Source: Octadecabacter sp. SW4
Lineage (GTDB): Bacteria > Pseudomonadota > Alphaproteobacteria > Rhodobacterales > Rhodobacteraceae
Direction of reading: 5' to 3'
Assembly: GCF_008065155.1 (NCBI RefSeq)
Contig: NZ_CP042819.1
Location: forward strand, 992,001 to 1,056,000
DNA length: 64,000 nucleotides
Below, in pieces: positions 18,912 to 27,170 of the stretch (position 1 is the stretch's first letter; the number at the start of each line of letters is the position of its first letter). Under the pieces are notes generated by a model. That model ran no database searches and was not told the origin of the DNA. It saw only the letters and a list, made by a program, of their open reading frames with translations. The position numbers and the translations under genes are program-made.

Positions 18912-19277
18912 ATGAGATTTCATCGGCTTTATTCAGACGCCCAAGGCGAGAGCCATTGGCAAGACGTTGACGTGGAACTTCGGGAACGGACCTTTGCGCC
19001 ACCCGCCAAGGCCATTGAAATCTCAACGCCGGAAACCGCCAGGCAAACCATGTTTCTGCGACTGCGCGCAGGGTGGGACGAACCGATACATCCAACGCCT
19101 GTTGCGCAAAAACTTGTCTGTCTTGCCGGTTCAGTGCGCGTGACCGCCAGCGACGGCGCGTTCAGGGACATCGGCCCGGGGGATGTTTGGCACATGGAAG
19201 ACAAGCACGGCAAAGGCCATCACACCGTCGTCACAAGCGATGAAGACTTTTTGTCGGTGATCATTCAACATGAATGA
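18912..19277 (+). CDS. Cupin-domain protein
   Basis: A 121-residue single-domain cupin. The core contains W-D-E-P-I-H-P-T-P-V-A-Q-K-L-V-C-L-A-G-S-V-R-V-T-A-S-D-G, corresponding to the first cupin motif. G-P-G-D-V-W-H-M-E-D-K-H-G-K-G-H begins the second, with His residues that could bind a metal. The ATG at 18912 is preferred because the upstream extension to 18747 is non-conserved and lies in non-coding-looking sequence. Substrate unknown. It is the last core gene before the tRNA-Tyr island. Confidence 0.75.
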   Translation: MRFHRLYSDAQGESHWQDVDVELRERTFAPPAKAIEISTPETARQTMFLRLRAGWDEPIHPTPVAQKLVCLAGSVRVTASDGAFRDIGPGDVWHMEDKHGKGHHTVVTSDEDFLSVIIQHE

Positions 19278-19427
19278 CAGGGGCGGGGCGAAAGCGGCCA
19301 CCTCCCATCGCGCGGCCTGACCTTTTGCGGGCACGCGCGTCCACAAAAATGCCGACCGCGCAGAAAACCCGCATTCTCCATCCGTGCCTTGTTGGGTGGT
19401 GACGGCAGTGGGTCAATGTCTGGAAAG

Positions 19428-19448
19428 TGGTGGGCGACCCTGGAATCG
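19428..19448 (+). repeat. att-like direct repeat, distal end of the tRNA-Tyr island
   Basis: A 21-base perfect copy of the 3' end of the tRNA-Tyr gene (25050-25070), in the same orientation. It covers the CCA, acceptor strand and part of the T-arm. It marks the far boundary of the inserted island; homology stops immediately on both sides. Confidence 0.85.
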
Positions 19449-19665
19449 GTGTTGGCGTGGATATTAAGATTATGATTAAGTTAATATTATTAATTACTTA
19501 TGAGTTCGTAGTGGGTGAATTTTTCCGACTGTGTGTCTAAATTATGAAGATTTGTGTCTAAATATGGAGCCTGTTGTTGAACATTAAGCGTATATGGGTT
19601 GGGCCCAAGGTTCATAGTCGGTTGGGTATTGGCCATCAACAATTCTGGTGCCGTAACTCTGATCC
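19449..19665. other. AT-rich non-coding island end
   Basis: About 217 bases between the att repeat and the hsdR stop codon. The first third is strikingly AT-rich compared with the chromosome. It carries the paired arm-like repeats described separately and no supported gene. Confidence 0.6.
19532..19563 (+). repeat. Paired 11-bp arm-like repeats, distal end
   Basis: TGTGTCTAAAT occurs at 19532-19542 and again at 19553-19563, a 21-base period. A near-identical pair (TGTGGCTAAAT, same period and orientation) lies at the integrase end of the island. The layout suggests integrase arm-type binding sites. Confidence 0.65.
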
Positions 19666-22587
19666 TTATCCGGGACGTGATTGATTGGCTCCACTATCCT
19701 TGAGCACATGCTCCATCATTCGTAGCAACGCATCGTGCATACCCTTCTTGAAATCATCATCTGACGCATACTTCTTGTACAGATCGATTTCACGACGACG
19801 TTCACTGCGCATCGCCTTCTCAAATAGTGCCTCACTCGCGATCCGACGGTTTTGTTCATCGGGGTTACCAACGACCTTATCTTGGAAGGCAGGGTCGGCC
19901 ATGGCGTGTTTCAGGATGTTAACCAGCTTCACCCGTTGTTCTTCTGGCGTTGCATCCCAACCGGTAAAGTATCGTTCATTGAACGCGGCGATGATCAGAT
20001 CGAGAGGGTCCTTTTCCGGGTCATCATGGGCACTGCGAGGGTTCGGGTTTGGTGGTTCCAACTCACTATCTGAGTCGTCTAGTCCAATGGTGTACCCGAT
20101 CTTGACGCGCTCTACTCCATAAGTGGTCAGGTCTACGCTTTCGAGCAGGCCGTTGATTTCATCCTGGTCTGGGTCTTTGACCTTCAGCTTGGGGATCAGG
20201 AACTTCAAGAACCAGTGCAGCATCTCCCAATTCGCGTTGGTGAACGGAATGATGCAGGCCACTTGGGCGTAGATTTTCACGAACTGCTTAGCCTTGATCT
20301 TGATATCAGGCTTTTGGTCCTCATCAACCTCATCAAACCGTTCAGCAACCGAGTCGAGCAGCGGTGACAACTGGTCCGCGTCGACGGATGCAAAGAACTT
20401 CTCGTTGAACTCCACAACCTCGGGCCAGTCATAAATGCCCGTATCATCCAGCGCGTCTTTCAGGTCGTGTAGTACGTTCACATCGGTGGGTTCGCTCAAG
20501 GCCGTCGAGGTGTAGAACGGGTCGAACGCATCCTTGATGTCTTCCACCGTGTTGTGGAAATCGAGGATGAAGGTCTCTTCTTTACCCAATTTGTTGTTGC
20601 TGCGGTTCAGCCGCGACAACGCTTGTACGGCCAGCACATGTTGTAACTTTTTGTCCACATACATCGTGGTCAGCATGGGTTCGTCGAACCCTGTCAGGAA
20701 TTTGTTGGCGACGACCAGAATACGGTACTGGTCCGTCTTGAACTCCTTCGTGATATCACGCCCTGGGAAGCCGTTCAGCGTATCCTCAGCGTGCTCCACC
20801 CCATCAATCATCTTCTTGCCAGTGAACGCCACCAGGGGCTTGTACGGGCTCCCAGCGGCCCGCAGGGCGTCCCTCAGGGCCAGGTAGTACCGGATGGCGG
20901 ACTCTATGTTCCGGGTAACCACCATGGCCTTGGCTTTGCCCTTCAGCTTCTTGGGCCGAACAACGTTGCTCTCGAAGTGTTCGAGCATGATACCAGCTTT
21001 GGTCTTGATCGTTGTGGGATCAGCCTCGACGTAGGCCCGCAGTTTCCCCTGCGCCTTCTTGGTATTGAACTCGGGGTTTTCATCGACTGATTTTTGAAGC
21101 TCGTAATAGCTTTTGTAGGTCGTGTAGTTCTTTAACACATCGAGGATGAAGCCTTCCTCAATCGCCTGCTTCATCGAATACAGATGAAATGGTACAAACT
21201 TGCCATCGCTGTTCTGACGACCGAACCGTTCCAGCGTGGTGTTCTTGGGTGTCGCGGTGAAGGCAAAGAACGATGCATTGGTACCCATTTTGCGGGCTTC
21301 CATCGCGGCGAGAATTTTGTCCTGCAAGTCTTCCGGTTCTTCCTCGTCACCACCACCACTGATGGCCTCGTTCATCTTATCGGCAGCACTGCCCGATTGG
21401 GAAGAATGCGCTTCGTCGATGATTACTGCAAACTTCCGGTCGGAAAGATCGGCGATGCCATCCAGGATGAACGGGAACTTTTGGATCGTCGTGATGATCA
21501 GCTTCTTGCCGTTCTCCAATGCGGTTTTCAGTTCAGACGAATTGTATGCATGGGCGACGACGTTTTTCACCTCGGAAAACGCCCGGATGTTGTCCTTCAA
21601 CTGCTTGTCCAGCACGCGGCGGTCGGTCACCACGATCACGCTATCGAATAGATTCTGCTCCCCAACCGCGTCATAGGTCTCGATCAACTGGTACCCGAGC
21701 CATGTGATCGAGTTCGACTTACCTGACCCCGCCGAATGTTGGATCAGATAGCGCTGTCCGACACCATGGGCCTTCACATCGGTCAGCACCTGCCGCACGA
21801 CATCCAACTGGTGGTACCGTGGGAAGAACAGAGTCTTTTTCTTCTGGCCGGTGTCGGGGTCTTCTTCCTCCACCAGCTTGGCGAAGTGTTCAATGATATT
21901 GGTCAGACTGTGCCGGGTCAGCACCTCGTCCCACAGATATGCTGTCTTGTGGCCGGTGGGGTTGATTGGGTTGCCCTTGCCGTGGCCGTCGCCCCTGTTG
22001 AAGGGCAGGAAATAGGTGCTCTTGCCCGACAGCTTGGTGGCCATAAACACCTCATCCGTATCGAGGGCGAAATGCACCAGGCAGCGACCGAACTGGAACA
22101 GCGGTTCACGGTGGTCGCGGCTTTGGTACTGCTTTCGGGCGTGAGAGACATTCTGGCCCTTCCACGGCTGTTTTAACTCCATGGACACAATGGGTAGACC
22201 GTTGATGAGCAGCACCATATCGACCGACGGGTTGCTGTCGGTGGTCGAGAAATTGACCTGCCGGGTGACCGAGAAGATGTTGGCCTCGAACAGCCGCGTC
22301 ACCTCGGGGGTCTTGGTGTTGTAGGGTAGTCGATAGAGCAGCTTCAGGTGGGCATGATCGACGCTGAGTCCCTTCTTTAGGATCGTCAACAAACCGTCCT
22401 TCTTGATCTTATTGCTGAGGCGCTGAAGCACCCGATCTTTCCAGTCCATATAGCTTTTCAGCTTTTCAAGTTCGTCTGATTGCGTGGCTTCGAGGAAGGC
22501 CCATAGCTGCACGGTGTCGATGGCCAGTTCGGCATCGAAATCCGCGTTGTTGCCTTGGGTGTAACCACCAGTGTCTGACGTCAGCGC
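19666..22587 (-). pseudogene. hsdR: Type I restriction enzyme R subunit (HsdR), 5'-truncated
   Basis: About 973 codons of HsdR without its N-terminus or original start. The frame is open to 22587, then meets a stop at the edge of the IS element. Residues with the HsdR look (D-T-G-G-Y-T-Q-G-N-N-A-D-F-D) begin at once, so perhaps only a few dozen residues are lost. The nuclease motif D-M-V-L-L-I-N-G-L-P-I-V-S-M-E-L-K is present, as are Walker A (S-A-G-S-G-K-S) and the DEAH box. A GTG at 22512 could restart translation. No hsdM or hsdS is present, so no working restriction system remains. Confidence 0.88.
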
Positions 22588-22657
22588 TTATGGGTCCAAT
22601 TAGGCGTATTTGCTAAGAGAGTGTTTGTTGCTCATCGTAGCCACTGAGGAGTGGACG

Positions 22658-23023
22658 ATGAGAAAGACAACGAAGAGCCCTGGCGAGAAGATCGTCAAAG
22701 ACATCAAGCGCGCCACGCGCAAGCATTATTCATCCGAAGAGAAGATCAGGATCGTACTGGATGGGCTGCGTGGCGAGGACAGCATTGCAGAGCTGTGCCG
22801 CCGTGAAGGCATATCGCAAGGCATTTACTACAAGTGGTCCAAGGACTTCATGGAAGCCGGTAAGCGGCGTCTGGCAGGCGACACTGCGCGGGCTGCAAAC
22901 ACCGATGAGGTCAAAGAACTGCGCCGTGAGGCCAAGGATCTCAAAGAGGTTGTCGCGGAACAGACGCTCGAATTGCGTCTTCTCAAAAAAAGCATGACAG
23001 GCGATGGGGGCGACCACGAATGA
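22658..23023 (+). CDS. IS3-family transposase OrfA
   Basis: A 121-residue helix-turn-helix protein that binds the IS ends. The pattern Y-S-S-E-E-K-I-R-I-V-L-D-G-L-R-G-E, then E-L-C-R-R-E-G-I-S-Q-G-I-Y-Y-K-W-S-K-D-F, is typical of HTH_Tnp_1. A leucine-zipper-like helix (L-R-R-E-A-K-D-L-K-E-V-V-A-E-Q-T-L-E-L) follows. A run of seven A at 22985-22991 lies near the end of orfA. From there the -1 frame is open into orfB, consistent with frameshifting to an OrfAB transposase. orfB also begins at an overlapping ATGA. Confidence 0.9.
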   Translation: MRKTTKSPGEKIVKDIKRATRKHYSSEEKIRIVLDGLRGEDSIAELCRREGISQGIYYKWSKDFMEAGKRRLAGDTARAANTDEVKELRREAKDLKEVVAEQTLELRLLKKSMTGDGGDHE

Positions 23024-24000
23024 GGTATCCTGCATCAGAGAAGCTGGAGATCATTCGTTTGGTTGAGGGCAGCCATCTGTCGGCGCGTCTGACACTGGCC
23101 AAGCTGGGTATCCCACGCACGACGTTCTACCGTTGGTACGATCGGTACCTGCAGCGCGGTGAGGCCGGATTGCAGGATCAATCCCCCAAGCCCAAGCACG
23201 TTTGGAACCGCGTGCCTGACGAGGTGAAGCGCAAGGTTGTCGACTTCGCCTTGCAGGAAACGGAACTGTCACCGCGCGAGTTGGCGGTGACGTTCACGGA
23301 TCAGGAGCGCTATTTTGTCTCAGAATCCACAGTGTATCGGGTGCTAAAGGCGCATGATCTAATCACTAGCCCGGCCTTCATCGTCATCAAGGCAGCCAGC
23401 GAGTTCAAAGACAAAACAACTGCGATCAACCAGCTTTGGCAAACAGACTTCACCTACATCAAGGTTCTGGGATGGGGTTGGTTCTATCTCAGCACTGTCC
23501 TCGACGACTACAGCCGCTACATCGTCTCCTGGAAGCTCTGCACCAACATGCGGGCTGAAGACGTTACCGATACGCTTGACCTCGCATTGCAAGCATCCGG
23601 CTGCGACCAAGTTCACGTCGTTCACAAGCCACGTCTGCTCAGCGACAACGGATCGAGTTACGTCTCTGGAGATCTGGCGGAATGGTTGCAGGACAAAGGC
23701 ATGAAGCATTCTCGCGGCGCGCCATACCATCCGCAAACCCAAGGCAAGATCGAGCGTTGGCATCAGACTTTAAAGAACCGCATCCTGCTGGAAAACTACT
23801 TCCTGCCGGGTGATCTTGAAGCTCAAATCGAAGCCTTCGTCGACCACTACAATCATCAGCGGTATCACGAGAGCATCAACAACGTCACACCCGCCGACGT
23901 CTACTTTGGCCGTGACAAAGCCATTCTAAAACAAAGGGAAAGGATCAAACGAAAGACACTCGAAGCGCGGCGCTTGCATCACCGACAGCACGCCGCATAA
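23020..24000 (+). CDS. IS3-family transposase OrfB (DDE integrase)
   Basis: A 326-residue rve-type DDE recombinase. An N-terminal HTH_21-like part (L-G-I-P-R-T-T-F-Y-R-W-Y) precedes the catalytic core. The DDE residues are visible as W-Q-T-D-F-T-Y-I-K, then L-L-S-D-N-G-S-S-Y, then Q-G-K-I-E-R-W-H-Q-T-L-K. It ends Y-H-E-S-I-N-N-V-T-P-A-D-V-Y-F-G, the usual IS3 C-terminal box. Complete and apparently functional. It overlaps orfA by 4 bases. Confidence 0.92.
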   Translation: MRYPASEKLEIIRLVEGSHLSARLTLAKLGIPRTTFYRWYDRYLQRGEAGLQDQSPKPKHVWNRVPDEVKRKVVDFALQETELSPRELAVTFTDQERYFVSESTVYRVLKAHDLITSPAFIVIKAASEFKDKTTAINQLWQTDFTYIKVLGWGWFYLSTVLDDYSRYIVSWKLCTNMRAEDVTDTLDLALQASGCDQVHVVHKPRLLSDNGSSYVSGDLAEWLQDKGMKHSRGAPYHPQTQGKIERWHQTLKNRILLENYFLPGDLEAQIEAFVDHYNHQRYHESINNVTPADVYFGRDKAILKQRERIKRKTLEARRLHHRQHAA

Positions 24001-24035
24001 TGAAACCAACCAGATGAGCCAAACTCTCACTTAGT

Positions 24036-24959
24036 TTAAGCTGCCATTGGTTCCAAAAACCCTGACGACGGACAAACTGACCGTGTTTCCCGTGGCATGG
24101 ATACGTCGGGCATCGGATTGTTCTCGATGATCTCGTTTTCGACGGCGAACTTCATCATCGTCCTGATCGGGGTAAATACGGATTGGACGGATGATGCTTT
24201 CATCGATCCTGTTTTGGCTTCTCGGAACTCACGCAGTTTGGCTCCGGTCAAGTGGGGCAGGGGAATATCACCTGCATGGTCGATCAACTGCTGGATGCTT
24301 CGACGATATTTTTTTCTGACCTGGGTTTTGATGCGGGCAAAATCAAACGCCTTCTCCGATACCACGCTGATTGTATTGGGGTCTCCGTTTAGATCAGCGA
24401 TCCGACGTTCCAGCATCCGCTTGGCAGCGTCATACTGATCACGCTCATCCGGATCGGTCGGCGGCACCACGATGGGATCGAAATATGTGTTCTTGATTAT
24501 TCGATAGACAACCAGTCGCTGCACTGGGTCCGAATTCTCATCGGCTTCAAGAGTGAATTCCCTTGCCGTCACCCAAGGACTAGGTAGTGCATCGAACGTA
24601 TCAACGATATTCCCATCTTCGTCGCGCAAATGCATCCGTGCCTCAGGGTCTCTAACATAGTCTTCGAGAGCGTATCGCATTGCATGGGCCGTTCTCTCCC
24701 ATTTGCCAGAAATAGTCACTTCTCGTACGCCTGCTGCGATTTTTGGGTCGTCGAGTTGCGCTATCAGTTCGTCATGTTCTTTTGTCCACCCAGCGACTTT
24801 AACGACCGCATCTGGATAGGGAACTTTACCACAGGGCTTGTTCCACGTCTTGAAACCCAGCGTAGAGTGATGGCGTTCCGGTACCCTGCGACGGTATGCC
24901 CATGAGCCATTGTTGTCCTTCAGATATTTGACCTTAGTTGGCGCTCTCTTCGAAGACAT
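24036..24959 (-). pseudogene. int: Tyrosine-type integrase, 3'-truncated by the IS element
   Basis: About 294 residues of the N-terminal and core-binding parts of a tyrosine recombinase. It opens with M-S-S-K-R-A-P-T-K-V-K-Y-L and N-G-S-W-A-Y-R-R-R-V-P-E-R, as in the DUF6538-type N-terminus, and has a SAM-like domain near residues 205-280. The catalytic domain with the R-H-R-Y residues is missing. The last dozen codons come from the right end of the IS (G-F-L-E-P-M-A-A-stop). The start lies 91 bases from tRNA-Tyr, the normal position of an island integrase. The first arm-like repeat overlaps its start codon. Confidence 0.85.
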
Positions 24960-24990
24960 GTGGCTAAATCCTCAACATTTGTGGCTAAAT
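24959..24990 (+). repeat. Paired 11-bp arm-like repeats, integrase end
   Basis: TGTGGCTAAAT at 24959-24969 and 24980-24990, period 21 bases. It matches the distal pair in sequence, spacing and orientation. The first copy covers the first base of the integrase start codon, so occupancy could repress int. Confidence 0.65.
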
Positions 24991-25049
24991 CTGGCCCCGT
25001 GCGGGGGAGTGTAGCCATAAAAATAAGGAAAATCAACGCTATAGCGTAA

Positions 25050-25070
25050 TGGTGGGCGACCCTGGAATCG
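25050..25070 (-). repeat. att-like direct repeat, tRNA-Tyr end
   Basis: The 3'-terminal 21 bases of tRNA-Tyr including the encoded CCA, repeated perfectly at 19428-19448. It is the integration core of the island. Confidence 0.85.
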
Positions 25071-25133
25071 AACCAGGCGTGCGTCTCCGCGAGGGAGTTA
25101 CAGTCCCCTGCCACACCTTGCGGCCTGTCGCCC
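25050..25133 (-). tRNA. tRNA-Tyr (GTA)
   Basis: An 84-base class II tRNA including an encoded CCA. Acceptor GGGCGAC pairs with GTCGCCC, and the T-arm CCTGG-TTCGATT-CCAGG is clear. The anticodon loop C-T-G-T-A-A-C gives GTA, and a long variable arm (CGCGGAGACGC region) is present as in bacterial tRNA-Tyr. The discriminator base is A. Its 3' end is used as an integration site by the neighbouring island, which leaves the tRNA intact. It lies about 190 bases upstream of rlmB on the opposite strand. Confidence 0.95.
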
Positions 25134-25203
25134 ACTGGCGGGCGGGATACCCTTGGGCGTGCGAGGCGTCAATACGCAAATGATTGAAATCGTGACAAAG
25201 GGC

Positions 25204-25260
25204 GCGTGGATTGAAATCCACCCGACGCGGACCCCCTGTAAGGTGGGTTTCAACCCACGC
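25204..25260. repeat. REP-like nested palindrome upstream of rlmB
   Basis: Two 16-base palindromes (GTGGATT-GA-AATCCAC and GTGGGTT-TC-AACCCAC) which also pair with each other as a 19-base imperfect stem (arms 25204-25222 and 25242-25260, about 17 paired positions and one wobble). No T-run follows. It resembles repetitive extragenic palindromes. Confidence 0.6.
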
Positions 25261-25324
25261 CCCCACAAGCTGTCTGGTTATTTCGGGTGGTGTCGATTAG
25301 GTGCGGTGCAACAGGAGAGATGCG

Positions 25325-26107
25325 ATGAAAAAGCCAAAGTGGGTTGTTGAAAAGGAACGTGACAAGCGCGCCGCGGCGGCTGAAACGATCTGGTTGTTCG
25401 GGCTGCACGCGGTGCGCGATGCGCTTTTGAACCCGAGCCGCGAAAAACTGCGCCTGATCACCACGCTGAACGCGCTGGGCAAGCTGGAGGACGCGGTCGC
25501 GGCCAGCGGGATGACGCCAGAAATGGCCGATCCGCGCAAGTTCACGGCCCCGATTGATCCGCAATCGGTGCATCAGGGCGCGGCGTTGGAGGTCAAGCCG
25601 CTGAACTGGGGGTCACTAGAGGAACGCTGCGTTGGCGGCGCCGATGGTGTGCCCCCGCGCGTTGTCTTGCTGGACCGTGTGACGGACCCCCATAACGTGG
25701 GTGCCATCCTGCGTTCGGCCGAAGTTTTTGGCGCGCGGGCGGTCATTTCCATGCAGCGCCATGCGGCCCCCGAAACCGGCGCATTGGCCAAAACCGCCAG
25801 TGGCGCGCTGGAACGCCAGCCTTATCTGCGGGTGCGCAATCTGGCAGAGGCGATGGAGACCCTGAAATCGATGGGCTATCTGGTGCTGGGCCTGGATGGC
25901 GAGGGGGATCAGGACATCAACACCGCCCTGGCGGGCAAACACGACCGTGCCGTCGCGCTGGTGTTGGGGGCCGAAGGGCCGGGATTGCGCGACAAGACCA
26001 AGGAAACCTGCGACGCCCTGGTGCGGATTGATGCCGTGGGTGGTTTTGGTTCGCTGAATGTCTCGAATGCGGCCGCCGTAGCCCTATATGCCTCCAGAGG
26101 AGCATAG
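25325..26107 (+). CDS. rlmB: 23S rRNA 2'-O-methyltransferase, SpoU/TrmH family (RlmB-like)
   Basis: A 260-residue SPOUT methyltransferase that probably methylates the 2'-O of G2251 in 23S rRNA. All three family motifs are visible: motif 1 L-D-R-V-T-D-P-H-N-V-G-A-I-L-R-S-A, motif 2 L-V-L-G-A-E-G-P-G-L-R, and motif 3 G-S-L-N-V-S-N-A-A-A-V-A-L-Y. They form the trefoil-knot SAM site. An N-terminal substrate-binding subdomain (W-L-F-G-L-H-A-V-R-D-A-L-L-N-P) supports RlmB rather than TrmH. The start is the ATG at 25325 after AGGAGAG. The next gene starts 9 bases after the stop. Confidence 0.9.
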   Translation: MKKPKWVVEKERDKRAAAAETIWLFGLHAVRDALLNPSREKLRLITTLNALGKLEDAVAASGMTPEMADPRKFTAPIDPQSVHQGAALEVKPLNWGSLEERCVGGADGVPPRVVLLDRVTDPHNVGAILRSAEVFGARAVISMQRHAAPETGALAKTASGALERQPYLRVRNLAEAMETLKSMGYLVLGLDGEGDQDINTALAGKHDRAVALVLGAEGPGLRDKTKETCDALVRIDAVGGFGSLNVSNAAAVALYASRGA

Positions 26108-26116
26108 GAGGCCCGA

Positions 26117-26428
26117 TTGCCGCTGCGAAAGATTGCAACCTGTTGTTATTGCGGCACCCGCGCCGCGCTGGTTCTGACCGGAGAGCAGCGCCACGAGCTG
26201 TCCTGTGCAAGCTGTGGCGCGCCGCTGCACAACCTGAAAATGTTACCGATCAGCCCGACGCAGGCCACCGCGCCTGCGGCGACGCTCGCCCGTCCGGCGC
26301 CCGCAAAACGCCCCAAACCGGCGCCGCGCAAGAGGCGTAAGTCGGTCAAAAAGAGTAAGAAACGCAAAGGGTTGGCGCACAAGGCCCTGTCCGAGCTATG
26401 GGACGTTGTCGACGACATCTTTGACTGA
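26117..26428 (+). CDS. Small zinc-ribbon protein with basic tail
   Basis: A 103-residue protein starting at TTG, supported by AGGAGGC just upstream. Residues 8-35 hold two Cys pairs (C-C-Y-C-G and C-A-S-C-G), a zinc ribbon. The middle is Pro/Ala-rich, then a strongly basic run (K-R-R-K-S-V-K-K-S-K-K-R-K) and an acidic end (D-V-V-D-D-I-F-D). The layout suggests nucleic-acid or ribosome association, but the function is unknown. Probably co-transcribed with rlmB and followed by a terminator. Confidence 0.7.
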   Translation: MPLRKIATCCYCGTRAALVLTGEQRHELSCASCGAPLHNLKMLPISPTQATAPAATLARPAPAKRPKPAPRKRRKSVKKSKKRKGLAHKALSELWDVVDDIFD

Positions 26429-26441
26429 AACATTTGCCCAC

Positions 26442-26471
26442 GCCCCGTCACACTTGTGTCAGGGGGCTTTT
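26442..26471 (+). terminator. Intrinsic terminator after the rlmB unit
   Basis: An imperfect stem GCCCCGTCACAC / GTGTCAGGGGGC (10 of 12 pairs) with a two-base loop and four T after it, 13 bases downstream of the zinc-ribbon stop. Confidence 0.6.
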
Positions 26472-26527
26472 GCGGCACGATCCAAACGCGCATCTTGGGA
26501 TCAACCCGAGCAACCGGAGTGTGACCC

Positions 26528-26986
26528 ATGCTGACTCGCCGTTCCCTGTTGGCCCTTGCCGCCCTGACCCCTGTTGGCGCGTTGATGGCGCCCTCTGTCA
26601 TGGCCGCGACGCCTGAAACCTTTGCCGATGATGGTCTTGCGATCCGCGGCATTGATCCAGTGGCCTATTTTGCCGGCAATGGCCCCGTTGCCGGATCGCC
26701 GGATCATCAACTGATGTGGAAGGGTGCGATCTGGCAGTTTGCCAGCGCGCCCAATATGGCCGCCTTCGAGGCCGATCCGATGGGATATGCCCCGCAATAC
26801 GGGGGTTATTGCGCCTATGCGGTGTCACGCGGCTATACCGCCAGCACCGATCCCGAGGCCTGGACCCTGCACGCTGGGAAATTATATCTGAATTATTCGA
26901 TTTCCGTGCGGGCGCAATGGCGCCCCGAGATTGCCGAGAATATCGCGCTGGCGGATGCAAACTGGCCAAAAGTGCTGGAAGCCTAG
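26528..26986 (+). CDS. YHS-domain protein, exported
   Basis: A 152-residue protein with an N-terminal export signal beginning M-L-T-R-R-S-L-L-A-L-A (Tat- or Sec-type) and a predicted cleavage after M-A-A. The mature part holds the YHS-like core: G-I-D-P-V-A-Y-F-A, then F-A-S-A-P-N-M-A-A-F-E-A-D-P, then Y-A-P-Q-Y-G-G-Y-C-A-Y-A-V-S-R-G. Proteins of this type are thought to bind metal or sit in periplasmic metal handling. The function here is unproven. It is followed by a long non-coding stretch ending in an intrinsic terminator. Confidence 0.8.
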   Translation: MLTRRSLLALAALTPVGALMAPSVMAATPETFADDGLAIRGIDPVAYFAGNGPVAGSPDHQLMWKGAIWQFASAPNMAAFEADPMGYAPQYGGYCAYAVSRGYTASTDPEAWTLHAGKLYLNYSISVRAQWRPEIAENIALADANWPKVLEA

Positions 26987-27049
26987 AATTTCCTGTGCCC
27001 TTAACGGCCTGTTCACAATTATCTTACATCCTCTTTTAAGTGGCCGCTC

Positions 27050-27154
27050 AGCCCCTAAATCTAGGATCAGAGGCACGCAGCTGGAACCTGCTGCTTCATT
27101 TCACTGTCCCTCGTTCCATACCTTGCGCCCGGATCCCCTTCCGGGCGCTTTTTT
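27050..27154 (+). ncRNA. Candidate sRNA or long 3' UTR ending in an intrinsic terminator
   Basis: No gene lies between the YHS stop (26986) and the CoA-binding gene (27171), yet a textbook terminator closes the interval. Either the YHS transcript has a 165-base 3' UTR or a small RNA starts within it. The 5' end given is a guess. Confidence 0.35.
27125..27154 (+). terminator. Strong intrinsic terminator
   Basis: A perfect stem GCGCCCGG (27125-27132) / CCGGGCGC (27141-27148), an 8-base loop, then six T and an A. Confidence 0.88.
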
Positions 27155-27170
27155 ATGCGGCTATAGGGGG

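Larger units (their letters stand above)
22591..24055 (+). mobile_element. IS3-family insertion sequence
   Basis: About 1.46 kb with imperfect terminal inverted repeats. The left end reads TGGGTCCAAT at 22591, then CTAAGAGAG and GCTCATC further in. The right end read backwards gives TGGAACCAAT from 24055, then CTAAGTGAG and GCTCATC. The ends begin TG and finish CA, as in IS3 elements. It carries overlapping orfA and orfB. No target duplication is visible: the left flank is hsdR and the right flank is the integrase gene. Exact ends are uncertain by a few bases. Confidence 0.85.

Noticed and set aside
22608..24037. IS boundaries at 22612-24034 with a TTT target duplication
   Set aside because: Longer inverted repeats starting TGG...CCAAT at 22591 and 24055 with TG/CA ends fit IS3 elements better, and the integrase frame is IS-derived up to 24055.
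19666..25133. A complete type I restriction-modification defence system or novel defence island
   Set aside because: Only HsdR is present, N-terminally truncated; hsdM, hsdS and other defence genes are missing.
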